Position numbers and translations under genes: made by a program. From NCBI RefSeq assembly GCF_050717515.1, contig NZ_JBOITL010000028.1, forward strand, positions 1-64,000: DNA of 64,000 bases, written 5' to 3'. How positions within the stretch are numbered: the stretch's first letter is position 1; every line of letters begins with the position of its first letter. This DNA comes from Clostridium_AD sp050717515 (lineage in GTDB: Bacteria; Bacillota; Clostridia; Clostridiales; Clostridiaceae). This document shows, in pieces, positions 63,975 to 64,000 of the stretch. The notes beneath the pieces are model-generated. The model saw nothing but the letters and a program-made list of their open reading frames with translations. It did not search any database and was not told the DNA's origin.

Positions 63975-64000
63975 TTCCTACTCCTCCTTAACTTTGGTCA

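Overview
The window reads as chromosome of a low-GC Gram-positive anaerobe, most likely Clostridium sensu lato. Support: AT-rich sequence, AGGAGG-type ribosome binding sites, canonical sigma-A promoters, a soluble [FeFe]-hydrogenase HydABC operon, an AmmeMemoRadiSam pair, S-layer-homology and YcdB proteins, a glycyl-radical-type microcompartment locus, and bacterial group II intron and TnpB mobile elements. I cannot name the species.

Layout. 1-4443: a very large signalling protein (kinase-like, AAA ATPase, TPR, GAF) cut at its GAF domain by the 5' end of a group II intron that runs off the left edge. 4.6-13.4 kb: a secreted M16C protease, a GNAT acetyltransferase gene split by a solo-tnpB IS200/IS605-type element whose ends can be placed to the base, a second GNAT, an HD phosphohydrolase and a double-Nudix protein. 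13.6-18.0 kb: a peptidoglycan-hydrolase-like protein, small unknown proteins, a Nudix hydrolase and an AGCS symporter. 18.1-22.4 kb: hydrogenase operon. 22.6-31.4 kb: SPFH protein, PII-like/antiporter pair, tRNA-Lys, nitroreductase, HEAT-repeat RNA methylase behind a 45-bp tandem repeat, M3 oligopeptidase. 31.7-40.3 kb: YcdB/SLH surface protein, erythromycin-esterase-like protein, AmmeMemoRadiSam pair, Xaa-Pro aminopeptidase. 40.6-47.0 kb: two-component system with a secreted beta-propeller protein, orphan flagellin, AraC regulator, exported UlaG-like hydrolase. 47.4-53.7 kb: an unrecognised membrane protein, an orphan OppC-like permease, tRNA-Ser, DedA protein, and a two-gene unit made of a ligand-deficient IscU/NifU homologue and a tandem ThiF/E1 protein with a degenerate first half.

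53.7-64.0 kb is a bacterial microcompartment (BMC) locus plus neighbours: a winged-helix-like small protein, a LicB-like transporter and a LicA-like choline kinase on the minus strand; an EutG/PduQ-type alcohol dehydrogenase and a PocR-type sensor kinase with AraC-type response regulator on the plus strand; and a minus-strand shell operon (BMC-H with C-terminal extension, CoA-acylating aldehyde dehydrogenase, PduL phosphotransacylase, two nearly identical BMC-H proteins) that enters from beyond the right edge. The signature enzyme is not in the window. The choline-handling neighbours and the AdhE-like dehydrogenase make a glycyl-radical (choline or diol lyase) compartment the best guess, with aldehyde dismutation to alcohol plus acyl-phosphate as its core chemistry.

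The most unusual items are the tandem E1-like protein with its altered IscU partner, the precisely reconstructable TnpB insertion, the intron-interrupted giant regulator, and the BMC shell protein with a SAP/Rho-N-like tail.
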